From JAMXLO01 sp964427005 (GTDB lineage Bacteria; Pseudomonadota; Alphaproteobacteria; Acetobacterales; Acetobacteraceae): DNA of 64,000 nucleotides. This document shows positions 34,523 through 42,413 of this stretch, piece by piece (the first letter of the stretch is position 1; the number at the start of each line of letters is the position of its first letter). The notes under the pieces are model-generated. The model was not told the DNA's origin. It ran no database searches and saw only the letters and a program-made list of their open reading frames with translations. A program made the position numbers and the translations under genes. The stretch covers positions 1 to 64,000 of the forward strand of contig CAYRTL010000013.1 of assembly GCA_964427005.1 (NCBI GenBank), in the 5' to 3' direction.

Positions 34523-35842
34523 ATGCGCTTCTTCCGTTCTGCGCCGAGGACCTTCGCCAGCCCAGGCTGCCTCGCTTTGCTGATTGTCGGTCTGGCCCTT
34601 ATCCCCAGAACGGCAACCGGTGAGTATAGGCTCCAACCGGGAGACACCCTGGATGTCTCACTCACGGGATTACCGGATTTCAGACAACAGTCGCCCATAG
34701 GGGTGGAGGGTGATATAAGCTTGCCGCTGGTGGGCCAAATCAACGTCAGTAACCTGTCGATCTCAGAGGCAAGAGACAAGATTGCTGGTGAACTATCGAA
34801 CAAGTTATTTCGACGATATACGATGGACGGCCGTGAGATCCCGCACCTGATCTTAGGCGGCGAAGTGGTCGTTACGGCCATCGAATACAGCCCTATTTAT
34901 GTGAACGGGGATGTGGCCAAGCCCGATGCGTACAAATTTCGCCCGGGAATGACGGTACGTCAGGCTGTCGCGGTTGCGGGCGGGTATGACCTGATGCGGT
35001 TTCGGGCTGCCAACCCATTGCTGCAAGCCGCCGATTTGCAATCCGAATATGAGACATTGTGGCTCCAGTTTGCTGGTGACCAGGCCAGAGCGTGGCGGCT
35101 GCGTACCGAACTCGGTGAACAAGCGGTCGAATATGCCGGCAACAAGGCGCCGATACCTGCCGGGATGGGCGAACGTCTCATCAAGACGGAGACAGAACAG
35201 CTCAAAGTCCGAGTCGCAGATCGGCAAAACGAGAAGGCTCGTCTTGAGGAGGCAATAAAGAAGGCTAATCTCCAGTTGAGTATCCTGGCAGAAAAGAAGA
35301 GTAAGGATGAGGAAGGAAGTCAGGCCGATTCGGCCGAATTCAAGAGTGTCAGGGAACTCTTCCAAAAAGGTCTGACGCCGGTGACACGGTTATCAGAGGC
35401 TCGACGAGCGGCCCTGCTATCGTCGGTCCAGCTCCTGCAAACCATTATCGAAATGTCCAATGTCGAGCGGCAGCGCGACGAATACGTCGGGCAACTTGCG
35501 AAGGTCGACACTCAATATCGCATCGACGATCTGCAAGAGTTGCAGAGGACAAATATGAGCCTTGCCCAAACTACAGCCCGCCTCAGGACTGCGGGCGAGA
35601 AGCTGATGCAGGTCGGACTGCTTCGGTCCCAGCTTGTACGAGGACCAAGTGGGCGGATAGCGACGACGGTCTACCGGAAAGGTGGAAACGGCCCGCAGCG
35701 CCTGGTCGCCAATGAAGACCTGGAGCTTGCGCCTGGTGATGTTGTGGAAGTGGCGGTCCAAGACGACGGTGCGGCTGACGTCGCCACTTCGTCAAGCAAC
35801 GTGCACGCAGAAGCTGCAGTCGGCGGCGTGATCACCAAATAG
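34523..35842 (+). CDS. Polysaccharide export protein (GumB/Wza-like) with coiled coil
   Basis: About 439 residues. A signal peptide (CLALLIVGLALIPRTATG) is followed by the export domain: YRLQPGDTLDVSLTGLPDF, DGRI-like GDISLPLVGQINV, and an SLBB domain (IYVNGDVAKPDAYKFRPGM, TVRQAVAVAGGYDL). A long coiled coil follows (about residues 160-370), and the C-terminus has LELAPGDVVEVAV. No lipobox cysteine is evident. The coiled coil makes it longer than classic GumB. It would form the outer-membrane/periplasmic exit for the polymer. Starts at 34523 or 34496 are both possible. Confidence 0.85.
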   Translation: MRFFRSAPRTFASPGCLALLIVGLALIPRTATGEYRLQPGDTLDVSLTGLPDFRQQSPIGVEGDISLPLVGQINVSNLSISEARDKIAGELSNKLFRRYTMDGREIPHLILGGEVVVTAIEYSPIYVNGDVAKPDAYKFRPGMTVRQAVAVAGGYDLMRFRAANPLLQAADLQSEYETLWLQFAGDQARAWRLRTELGEQAVEYAGNKAPIPAGMGERLIKTETEQLKVRVADRQNEKARLEEAIKKANLQLSILAEKKSKDEEGSQADSAEFKSVRELFQKGLTPVTRLSEARRAALLSSVQLLQTIIEMSNVERQRDEYVGQLAKVDTQYRIDDLQELQRTNMSLAQTTARLRTAGEKLMQVGLLRSQLVRGPSGRIATTVYRKGGNGPQRLVANEDLELAPGDVVEVAVQDDGAADVATSSSNVHAEAAVGGVITK

Positions 35843-35923
35843 AAAAGGCGTCCCTTTATCCGCTCGAGACGCCGCGACCATTGCTTTGTTCGAGGATACA
35901 GCGCTCCAGAGGGAGACAAGTCG

Positions 35924-37141
35924 ATGCGCGTGCTGATTGTCCACAACTTCTACCAGATACCAGGAGGAGAGGACGCCATCGTGCGAGAGGAGCTGTCGCT
36001 GCTGAGACGGAATGGAGTTGATGTCGACCTGTTTTCCGCCACGAATAGCGACATCAGAGGACGCCTCGGGGGAATTGCGGCCGCGCTTCAGGTTGTCTAC
36101 AGCCCGCGGGCACGCCGTGCTATTTCGAAGAAGTTGGCGACCTTTTTGCCTGACGTGGTTCATATCCACAATTTCTTTCCGCTCCTGAGTCCCTCTATTC
36201 TTGACGCATGTCTAAGTGCAGGCGTGCCTTCGGTGCTCACCTTGCACAACTTCCGCATTCTCTGTCCGGGGGCACTTCTCTACCCGGACGAGACGCTTCG
36301 CGAACGAAGTCTCCGTCACGCCTGCTGGTGGACCGTTCCGAAGAGAGTTTACCGGAATTCGGCGGCAGCAACTCTATGCGTAGCGGCAATGGTGGAGTTC
36401 CATAAACGGTTCGGCACTTGGACACGCAAGGTCGACCGCTTCATTGCCCTGAGCAATTATGCCAAGCGAACATTTACACTGGGCGGGCTCCCTGCCGAGC
36501 GCATCATCGTCAAGCCGAATTCTGTGGCCCAGCCGTCGACGTTTAGTGGCTTGCGACGAGAGGGGGGGCTGTTTGTAGGCCGTTTGTGCGAGCAGAAAGG
36601 TATCGGCGTACTTCTTCAGGCCTGGAAGGATCTGGATTGCCCGCTCAGAATCATTGGGGACGGCCCTCTCTCCGACATGATACGGCGTTGTGGGAACAAC
36701 CGCATTGTGTATCTTGGACGGCAGCCTAGCGAAGTTGTAGAGCGAGAAATGCAGGCCGCGAAATTCCTCATTTTACCATCGATCGGACATGAGATGTTCC
36801 CAGTCACAGTACTGGAAGCGTTCTCCAACGAGTTGCCCGTAATCTGCTCCGAACTACCGTCCCTTGCAGAGCTGGTCGACGCCGGCGTCACGGGGCTGAA
36901 GTTCCCTGCCGGCGACGCAGACGCGCTCGCTGCTCAGGTTCGCTGGGCCATTTCTAACGGACCGGCGCTTCAGAACCTAGGCCGTCGCGCGCACGCGATT
37001 TACGAGGAGAGATATACACCCGAGGCCAACTTCAAGCAACTCGTGGGTATTTATCAATCATTATGTTGCAAAAAGTCTCCAGGCCAATATTTTCTCCGGA
37101 AAGCCGGACCGGAAAGCTCATGGCGCAGAAGATCTGCGTAG
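35924..37141 (+). CDS. GT4-family glycosyltransferase
   Basis: This 405-residue GT-B enzyme has MRVLIVHNFYQIPGGEDAIV at the N-terminus, VVHIHNFFPLLSPSILDAC, LTLHNFRILCPGALLY, the donor-site GGLFVGRLCEQKGIGVLLQA and FLILPSIGHEMFPVTVLEAF, where the last two acidic residues fit the EX7E motif. A good ribosome site (GGGAGAC) precedes ATG 35924. It is the last plus-strand gene of the exopolysaccharide set and overlaps the convergent PAP2-like gene by 24 bases. Donor sugar unknown. Confidence 0.9.
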   Translation: MRVLIVHNFYQIPGGEDAIVREELSLLRRNGVDVDLFSATNSDIRGRLGGIAAALQVVYSPRARRAISKKLATFLPDVVHIHNFFPLLSPSILDACLSAGVPSVLTLHNFRILCPGALLYPDETLRERSLRHACWWTVPKRVYRNSAAATLCVAAMVEFHKRFGTWTRKVDRFIALSNYAKRTFTLGGLPAERIIVKPNSVAQPSTFSGLRREGGLFVGRLCEQKGIGVLLQAWKDLDCPLRIIGDGPLSDMIRRCGNNRIVYLGRQPSEVVEREMQAAKFLILPSIGHEMFPVTVLEAFSNELPVICSELPSLAELVDAGVTGLKFPAGDADALAAQVRWAISNGPALQNLGRRAHAIYEERYTPEANFKQLVGIYQSLCCKKSPGQYFLRKAGPESSWRRRSA

Positions 37142-37897
37142 AAACTCCCGGACTTCATGGAACGCAGTGGCTATTTGATACGACGCAAGGAAGGCGCAGA
37201 CGTAAAATGTTGATGCAGATGTCCATTCCCATTTAACTATCCAAAGGCCAACGTCTGTATTCCAGCCACCTTGGCTAAACAACACCAGAGCAGCACCCAG
37301 AGAAAAGCTCCCTAAACTGTCTGTAAGATAATGCAGTCCCAAATAGACCCGGGATAATTCTACGATCGTGGCGCACGTGAGGGCCAGTAGTCCCGCATCA
37401 GGACGAACGAGAAAAATGGCAATCGACAAACCCGCAAACATAGTCGTTCGCTGACTGGGAAAGGCGGGAGAGTCGGGGAATGATTTATCCCTGAGGATAT
37501 TGATATCGCCAAAGACATCGGGCGGACGAAGCTGAAGAACTTGATTAAAAATTGGTTTGGGTGTTGTCCGGATTGTGTAACGCAATAGGTGTGCAATGAA
37601 GCCCGAAACGACCGCAGTGCTCGCGTTGACGATGAGCGCTGCACGCGTCTCTGGCCTTGTCTCGGCAAACCAGCAATACCAGCCCAACGATACCAGTATC
37701 ACTCCTTCCATGGCCGGATATACTGCGCCAAACGCCAGCTTGGACACGAGAGGCATTCGTGTGGTGGACCGGTTGAGCAGCTTTGCCACTAGCCCATCGA
37801 ACGAGGTGATACGCACTCTAAGTAGCATTGCCCCAAAAAATGCGAACAGAAAAAGAATGCCGATAACGGGATGTTTGGGATAAAACATCCCGTTCAC
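37118..37897 (-). CDS. PAP2-like membrane protein with altered phosphatase motifs (second copy)
   Basis: At 259 residues it has exactly the length of the copy at 13616-14395. The two share segments such as SLxWYCWF, a TTPxPI segment, PSxRxTMFAGL, YLGLHYxTDxLGS, and ASTFYVCAFL/APTFYMCAFL. Motif 3 (SRVYLGLHYLTD) is intact. Motif 2 is PSQR where active phosphatases have PSGH, and motif 1 ends TTPKP. The paired loss suggests a conserved altered function, not random decay. It may handle undecaprenyl-linked substrates without classic catalysis. Confidence 0.8.
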   Translation of the reverse strand: MNGMFYPKHPVIGILFLFAFFGAMLLRVRITSFDGLVAKLLNRSTTRMPLVSKLAFGAVYPAMEGVILVSLGWYCWFAETRPETRAALIVNASTAVVSGFIAHLLRYTIRTTPKPIFNQVLQLRPPDVFGDINILRDKSFPDSPAFPSQRTTMFAGLSIAIFLVRPDAGLLALTCATIVELSRVYLGLHYLTDSLGSFSLGAALVLFSQGGWNTDVGLWIVKWEWTSASTFYVCAFLASYQIATAFHEVREFLRRSSAP

Positions 37898-37970
37898 CTG
37901 TCATCGGCGTCGGACCGACCATGTGTGAATGGCCGTGTAACTGTCGATCGAGTCTTGTCCCATGAAGAGA

Positions 37971-38702
37971 TCATGGCTGATCAGCATTAGGCCAACGGTT
38001 TCTTTCTCTGGCAGCGAGCACCGCCTGGGTCCGATTCCGGACCTGGAATTTAGCAATAATTGCGCGCACGTGAGCCTTCACTGTGTTCACCGACATGCCC
38101 AGTCGCAATGCGATGATCTTGTCCGGAGCGCCAGAGGCGAGTTGCTCCAACACCGCTTCCTGACGTCTGGTCAGCTTCGGCAGGCGGGCCCGGTCGTCGG
38201 CATCGTACGGTAGAAAACGGCCCCCAGCCACCACTTGGCGGATTACCGCTGCTGCCACCTCAATGCTGCTGGACGTTGGAATAACCCCCTGCAACCCTAG
38301 TCGTGAAACCAGTCCCGAGACTTCTGAACGATGATCGGATTCCACAATCAAGATGATGGGAGTGGCCGGGAGATTTTCACGTACGCTGGCGACCTGCGAG
38401 TCCGTCCATCCACTCCACTGCCGCGATAGCCCCACCCCTACCACCACTGCGGCGGCCCGCTCGAGTACACTGACCCCCGCCAGATCGGCCGTAGCGACCA
38501 CCTCGAAATCCCGCTGGCGTTCGAGCCAGCAGAACATCCAGCCCCGCACCAGCTCCCTCGGCTCCACAATAATCAAGACATCCCGCCCACTTACAGCACG
38601 CCCGCGAGACGCCTCGGCGCGAGCATCGGCTGCAACCCCGGGGCGAAGCTGAGGTTCTAAATCTCCCATCCCAGGCTCGTTCCCGACAGCGTTCAACTGC
38701 AA
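37971..38702 (-). CDS. LuxR-type regulator with degenerate receiver
   Basis: 243 residues. The C-terminal LuxR helix-turn-helix (LTRRQEAVLEQLASGAPDKIIALRLGMSVNTVKAHVRAIIAKFQV in outline) is intact. The N-terminal half has receiver-like spacing (DVLIIVEPRELVRGWMF, GVIPTSSSIEVAAAVIRQVV). The strand that should end in the phosphorylated aspartate reads AAAVVVGVGLS, without it. It is divergent from the related regulator at 39102 and next to the polysaccharide genes, so it probably controls them independently of phosphorylation. Confidence 0.83.
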   Translation of the reverse strand: MQLNAVGNEPGMGDLEPQLRPGVAADARAEASRGRAVSGRDVLIIVEPRELVRGWMFCWLERQRDFEVVATADLAGVSVLERAAAVVVGVGLSRQWSGWTDSQVASVRENLPATPIILIVESDHRSEVSGLVSRLGLQGVIPTSSSIEVAAAVIRQVVAGGRFLPYDADDRARLPKLTRRQEAVLEQLASGAPDKIIALRLGMSVNTVKAHVRAIIAKFQVRNRTQAVLAARERNRWPNADQP

Positions 38703-39101
38703 CCCCTGGCCGCTAAATCATCGATGGCGTTAACTCCAACGCGTGACAGCCGTGGGAAATTCCAACCTCTCGAGGAGCTAAACTTTAAATTAAAGGTGGA
38801 AGTTTTTCAAATTATACTGGCTGTATTGCTAGCTTTACAACTGTAACTCTACATTTTGTCACTCCGATGCGAGACGCCGCCGCACATTCCGCGCCGAAAT
38901 GCCACCGCTTCGAGGCGCCCGATCAGATTGGTTAATTCCTTTTGGGGGATGGCGTTCTAAATAAAATATGGGTTAGGCATAAGCAAACATACGTGTGGCT
39001 TACGCACAAACTGCGCACTTTGCACGGAAGGGAGGGCCGGTTCACGAATCAATAAAGGATGCGAAAGGAACGCGGTTTCTCTAGCTCGAAGGGGGTACGT
39101 A
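38703..39101. promoter_or_regulatory. AT-rich divergent regulatory region
   Basis: 399 bases separate the two divergent LuxR-type genes. The centre (about 38775-38860) is strikingly AT-rich for this genome. It contains the 6-1-6 inverted repeat ctttaaattaaag at 38783-38795, and tatact-like sequences that could serve as a -10 element. A second AT-rich patch lies at 38935-38975. The plus-strand gene has AAGGGGG ahead of its ATG. The minus-strand frame over 38957-39526 is a shadow. Promoter positions are not resolved. Confidence 0.45.
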
Positions 39102-40031
39102 ATGGCCGTTGGCAAACAAATAGTGGTGCCTAAATTGTCTTCTGCTGAGGCGCTTTCATTTACGTCTCCTGATTCCAACCCCCCGGGCGAGACTGACCAA
39201 CTTACCGACCGGCGACGCGGCCACTTTGCGTTACGCAGGAGCACAGCGACACCGTCTCGCGCCAACGACTGTTCTCCGATGATCCCTACGGTGATCATTG
39301 ACATGAGCGCGCTCCGTCGCGCTGGGTTGGTACACATCCTCGCCGGAAGCCGATTTCGAGTCACAGCCTGCTGCTCCCAACTGTCAGCTCTTCCTAAAAG
39401 CGCATTTGGTGAAAGACGCTGTATCGCCCTCATCGGGCTCGACAAAGACACGGACGCTTTGCTGTCGGAAATCTCGTCTTTGAAGGAACGGCACAAAGGT
39501 CTCCGGATTGTGATCCTGTGCGACAAGCTGCAGCCGGATCAGGTTCTCGCGGCAATCGAGGCGGGCGCCGACGGTTATTTGCTGTTAAGCGAGCTTGGTC
39601 CCGACGTCTTGTTGAAATCTTTGGAGCTAGTTCTGGTGGAAGGGGTGGTCGTCCCGCAGGGCTTTACGAAATTGCTGAACGGACGGGCAAAGCCGGACCA
39701 TGCACCTGCGGTTCAGCCGTTGGAAGCCATTTCGGATTGCGCACCGCCGCTGCCGGTGAGGGAATCGGTGCAAACCGATGACCTGGTTCGACTATCGAAC
39801 AGAGAACACGCAATCTTAATGCATCTGACGCTGGGCGCGTCGAACAAGCATATCGCGCGCGAGCTCAATATTACCGAGGCAACCGTAAAGGTTCATGTGA
39901 AGGGGGTGCTCCGCAAGATCCGGGTGAACAACCGAACGCAGGCGGCCATGTGGGCGATAAACCATCTCCCGCCGGCAGACAGGCTAATTCGCAGCCGGTT
40001 ACCTGATCCGAACGAATCGCCAAGTCGGTGA
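39102..40031 (+). CDS. LuxR-type regulator with degenerate receiver
   Basis: 309 residues. The C-terminal LuxR domain is LSNREHAILMHLTLGASNK, then HIARELNITEATVKVHVKGV and LRKIRVNNRTQAAMWA. The receiver-like domain starts at MIPTVIIDMSALRRAGLVHI (residue 60), and ATG 39279 there is an alternative start. Its third strand, RCIALIGLDKD, has glycine where the phospho-aspartate belongs. ATG 39102 has a better ribosome site. It pairs with the divergent regulator at 37971-38702. Confidence 0.83.
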   Translation: MAVGKQIVVPKLSSAEALSFTSPDSNPPGETDQLTDRRRGHFALRRSTATPSRANDCSPMIPTVIIDMSALRRAGLVHILAGSRFRVTACCSQLSALPKSAFGERRCIALIGLDKDTDALLSEISSLKERHKGLRIVILCDKLQPDQVLAAIEAGADGYLLLSELGPDVLLKSLELVLVEGVVVPQGFTKLLNGRAKPDHAPAVQPLEAISDCAPPLPVRESVQTDDLVRLSNREHAILMHLTLGASNKHIARELNITEATVKVHVKGVLRKIRVNNRTQAAMWAINHLPPADRLIRSRLPDPNESPSR

Positions 40032-40141
40032 CAATCGGCGCACTGATCGTCATAGATCCGGACGGGGTACTGTCCACACGTTCTTTATCCCGAGTTTGGT
40101 CGGTATGAGGCGGTCGCTGACGAGGCAGTCGGACGGGCTGC

Positions 40142-40169
40142 GTCGGTTCGAATCCAACCCCCTCCACCA
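40142..40169 (+). tRNA. 3'-terminal tRNA fragment (likely attachment-site remnant)
   Basis: Bases 40142-40158 form a T-arm (gtcgg, loop ttcgaat, ccaac; one mismatch). They are followed by cccctcc, a discriminator A and CCA ending at 40169. A matching 5' acceptor (ggagggg) and an anticodon arm are not found at the right distance, so only the 3' end exists. A broken tyrosine-integrase frame starts a few bases away, so an att site of a lost integrative element is the simplest reading. Confidence 0.5.
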
Positions 40170-40175
40170 GGAATC

Positions 40176-40436
40176 TCAGAGCCTCGGACGTAGGTAACCT
40201 ATTATAACGTGTTCAGCGTTAATGCGACGCACGTCGTCGACGTCAAGAATGCGGCACACGTGACCGAAGGCGATCCGGTATTGACGCAAGGTTTGTGGGA
40301 CGGGGTGGCGTTCCGCTGCCCAGGCACGGAGAATCTCCTCAGCCAACAACGGCGGTAGCGCTTCTTGTGCCGATGCCTTTGTCGCGCCGAATTCAAGTGG
40401 TGCGCGGTCATCAAGCGGCAGAACTCGTGCAAACAA
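40176..40436 (-). pseudogene. Tyrosine integrase fragment (core-binding region)
   Basis: The 86-residue frame contains PPLLAEEILRAWAAERHP and TLRQYRIAFGHVCRILDVDDVRRINAEHVI in outline. This resembles the SAM-like core-binding domain of phage-type integrases. The catalytic domain (R-H-x-x-R and tyrosine) is missing, because the frame ends at the tRNA fragment. It is probably a relic of an element that integrated at that tRNA end. Confidence 0.5.
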
Positions 40437-40913
40437 CGGGTCCTGGCTGTGTTCCCCGAGCAGGTGCTGCGTCCGGCCTATCGAGCGTGTTGTGCTCGAT
40501 CAATGCGCGCTGCACAATCATCAGCCCCCGCCGAGAAGTTGATCAGAAGACAGACCTTCGCGCAGGCGACGAATAGGGACGAATGCGCCTTCCATCTCTG
40601 ATTTCACGCCCGGTGCGGCGAGGTGCCGGCGTGCTTGCGCAAAGAGGTCTTCGACTGGCTTGACCTCGGCTGCATGGCGTTGCTTTGCCGCTGCAACGAC
40701 AGTGCACCATAGCTCTTCCAAATCTCCCGCTTCCCGAGAATGGGACGTAGTTCGTCGGACACGCGACGGCGCAATCCCTAGCTCCGGTCCTTGCCGTGCG
40801 TCAGGTATGTCGGCATCTTTTCCGCTCCGCACGTCCAGCACTTACGTGGAGAATCTGGAACGAAAAGCTATTGATTTCCTTGAACTTCCAGGCCCCAGCA
40901 AGGGGGTCAAGCG
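40437..40913. other. Degenerate interval between integrase fragment and tRNA-Thr
   Basis: No intact gene is visible. A minus-strand frame at 40521-40841 has a protein-like stretch (WCTVVAAAKQRHAAEVKPVE) but no recognised family and no clear start. The interval is best viewed as decayed mobile DNA. Confidence 0.4.
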
Positions 40914-40988
40914 TGGTGCTGCTGGTCAGGATTGAACTGACGACCTCCCCCTTACCAAGGGGGTGCTCTACCACTGAGCTACAGCAGC
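40914..40988 (-). tRNA. tRNA-Thr (anticodon GGT)
   Basis: Read on the minus strand, all arms pair. The acceptor is GCTGCTG with CAGCAGC, and the D-arm is GCTC-AGTGGTA-GAGC. The anticodon stem is CCCCC/GGGGG around loop TTGGTAA, giving anticodon GGT (threonine, ACC codons). The T-arm is GTCAG-TTCAATC-CTGAC. The 3' CCA is encoded (40914-40916). Total 75 bases. The plus-strand frame crossing it is a shadow. Confidence 0.97.
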
Positions 40989-41075
40989 GCCGGAATGGTC
41001 AGGCGCCGGGGTATAGCCCCCGGCTGCCGGCCGGTGCAAGGTTGACGCTGGGCCTCTTAGCGCCATCCTCGCCGC

Positions 41076-41225
41076 ATGGACAAGCCACCACCACCCCGTG
41101 CAAAACCTGCCGCCAGCGGCAACAAGCTGGACGAACGTCGGAAGCGGGAAGCCGAGGCCCTGCGTGCCAATTTGCGTAAGCGGAAGGAGCAGAGCCGGGC
41201 ACGGGAAAAGCCGAAGCAGGAGTAA
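41076..41225 (+). CDS. Small basic protein, 49 residues
   Basis: An ATG-initiated frame codes 49 residues starting MDKPPPPRAKPAASGNKLDE and continuing REAEALRANLRKRKEQ. It is proline-rich at first, then a strongly charged helix. The ALRANLRKRKEQ helix resembles short conserved alphaproteobacterial proteins that I recall being encoded close to murA, as here. It ends 3 bases before the Uma2 gene, suggesting an operon. Function unknown. Confidence 0.65.
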   Translation: MDKPPPPRAKPAASGNKLDERRKREAEALRANLRKRKEQSRAREKPKQE

Positions 41226-41228
41226 GCG

Positions 41229-41789
41229 ATGTCTGAACCGGCACAGAAGCGCATGTCGTCAGACGAGTTCATCGCCTGGGCCATGCAGCAGCCAGAGACC
41301 GAGCATTATGAACTGGTCGCTGGCGAAGTGCTGGCCATGGCGCCGGAGCGTGCCGCGCATGCGCTCACGAAGCTGCATATCGCTCGTCGCCTGGCTGATC
41401 GGATCGAGGCTGCGAGCCTCCCCTGCCAAGTCTATCCCGACGGAATGGTCGTTGAAGTCGATGAGAACACCGTATACGAACCCGACGCTCTGGTCCGTTG
41501 TGGAGCGGCGCTGCCGCCCAACGCGATCAAGCTAAGCGACCCGTTGATTATCGTGGAGGTGCTATCTCCCTCGACCAGTGCCCGCGATGTCGGCGCCAAG
41601 CTCGGCGATTATTTCCGGCTGTCATCCGTTCGCCACTACCTTATCGTCAGAATCGAGAACCGGACTGTTATTCATCACGAACGGGGTGACAGCGGCATTA
41701 TCCATACCCGAATCGTGCGTGAAGGTCCGATAGTGCTTGAACCGCCTGGAATCACCTTGACCGATTGCTTCCCACCCGGAGCTGCCTGA
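41229..41789 (+). CDS. Uma2-family (DUF820) nuclease-like protein
   Basis: 186 residues with the Uma2 pattern: MSSDEFIAWAMQQPETEHYELVAGEVLAM in outline, CQVYPDGMVVEV, YEPDALVRCG (the PD-type acidic site), LIIVEVLSPSTSARDVGAKL (ExK-like) and YLIVRIENRTV. The fold is PD-(D/E)XK, so it is annotated as a putative restriction-type endonuclease, though in vivo roles of the family are unclear. The stop TGA overlaps the dcd ATG by one base (TGATG). Confidence 0.88.
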   Translation: MSEPAQKRMSSDEFIAWAMQQPETEHYELVAGEVLAMAPERAAHALTKLHIARRLADRIEAASLPCQVYPDGMVVEVDENTVYEPDALVRCGAALPPNAIKLSDPLIIVEVLSPSTSARDVGAKLGDYFRLSSVRHYLIVRIENRTVIHHERGDSGIIHTRIVREGPIVLEPPGITLTDCFPPGAA

Positions 41790-42346
41790 TGCCTGTGATG
41801 TCCGATCGCTGGATTCGCTACATGGCGCAGGAGCATGGCATGATTGAACCATTCGTGGAGGCGCAGAAACGCGAAGGCGTGATCAGCTACGGGCTGTCAT
41901 CCTACGGCTACGATGCGCGCGTGGCCGATGAGTTCAAGATCTTTACCAACATCGATTCCGCGGTCATAGATCCGAAGAACTTCGCTCCGACCAGCTTCGT
42001 CGATCGCAAAACCGACACCTGCATCATCCCGCCCAACAGCTTCGCCCTCGGGCACACCGTCGAGTATTTCCGTATCCCGCGCGACGTGCTGGTGATCTGT
42101 CTCGGCAAATCGACATACGCACGGTGTGGGATCATTGTGAATGTGACGCCGCTGGAACCGGAATGGGAAGGCCAGGTGACGATAGAGATCTCCAACACCA
42201 CGCCGCTTCCAGCGAAGATCCACGCCCATGAAGGAATCTGTCAGTTCCTGTTCCTGCAAGGGAACGAACCGTGTGAGACGAGCTACGCGGACAAGGCGGG
42301 CAAGTATATGCGCCAGCGCGGCGTGGCATTGCCGAAGATGGGATGA
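41789..42346 (+). CDS. dcd: dCTP deaminase
   Basis: Dcd converts dCTP to dUTP for thymidylate synthesis in the cytoplasm. The 185-residue protein starts MPVMSDRWIRYMAQEHGMIE and contains YGLSSYGYDARVADEF, GKSTYARCGIIVNVTPLEPE (active-site region with the catalytic glutamate) and HEGICQFLFLQG, all typical. ATG 41789 overlaps the preceding stop; MSDRW at 41798 is an alternative. It lies 67 bases upstream of murA. Confidence 0.95.
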   Translation: MPVMSDRWIRYMAQEHGMIEPFVEAQKREGVISYGLSSYGYDARVADEFKIFTNIDSAVIDPKNFAPTSFVDRKTDTCIIPPNSFALGHTVEYFRIPRDVLVICLGKSTYARCGIIVNVTPLEPEWEGQVTIEISNTTPLPAKIHAHEGICQFLFLQGNEPCETSYADKAGKYMRQRGVALPKMG

Positions 42347-42413
42347 AAAGGAACCGTTGCTTGCGTCAGTGGCCCTCCACCTGTTCTCGGCCTTCGCCGT
42401 GTGAAGCCTTCTG

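Noticed and set aside
38957..39526. Minus-strand frame of 189 residues in the regulator region
   Set aside because: Antisense to the LuxR gene, with no domain and a start inside it.
39871..40167. Minus-strand frame starting MEGVGFEPT
   Set aside because: The VGFEPT peptide is the usual false translation of a tRNA 3' end on the opposite strand, and it overlies the LuxR gene.
40796..41179. Plus-strand frame with RIELTTSPLPRGCSTTELQ
   Set aside because: It is the reverse-strand shadow of tRNA-Thr(GGT) at 40914-40988.
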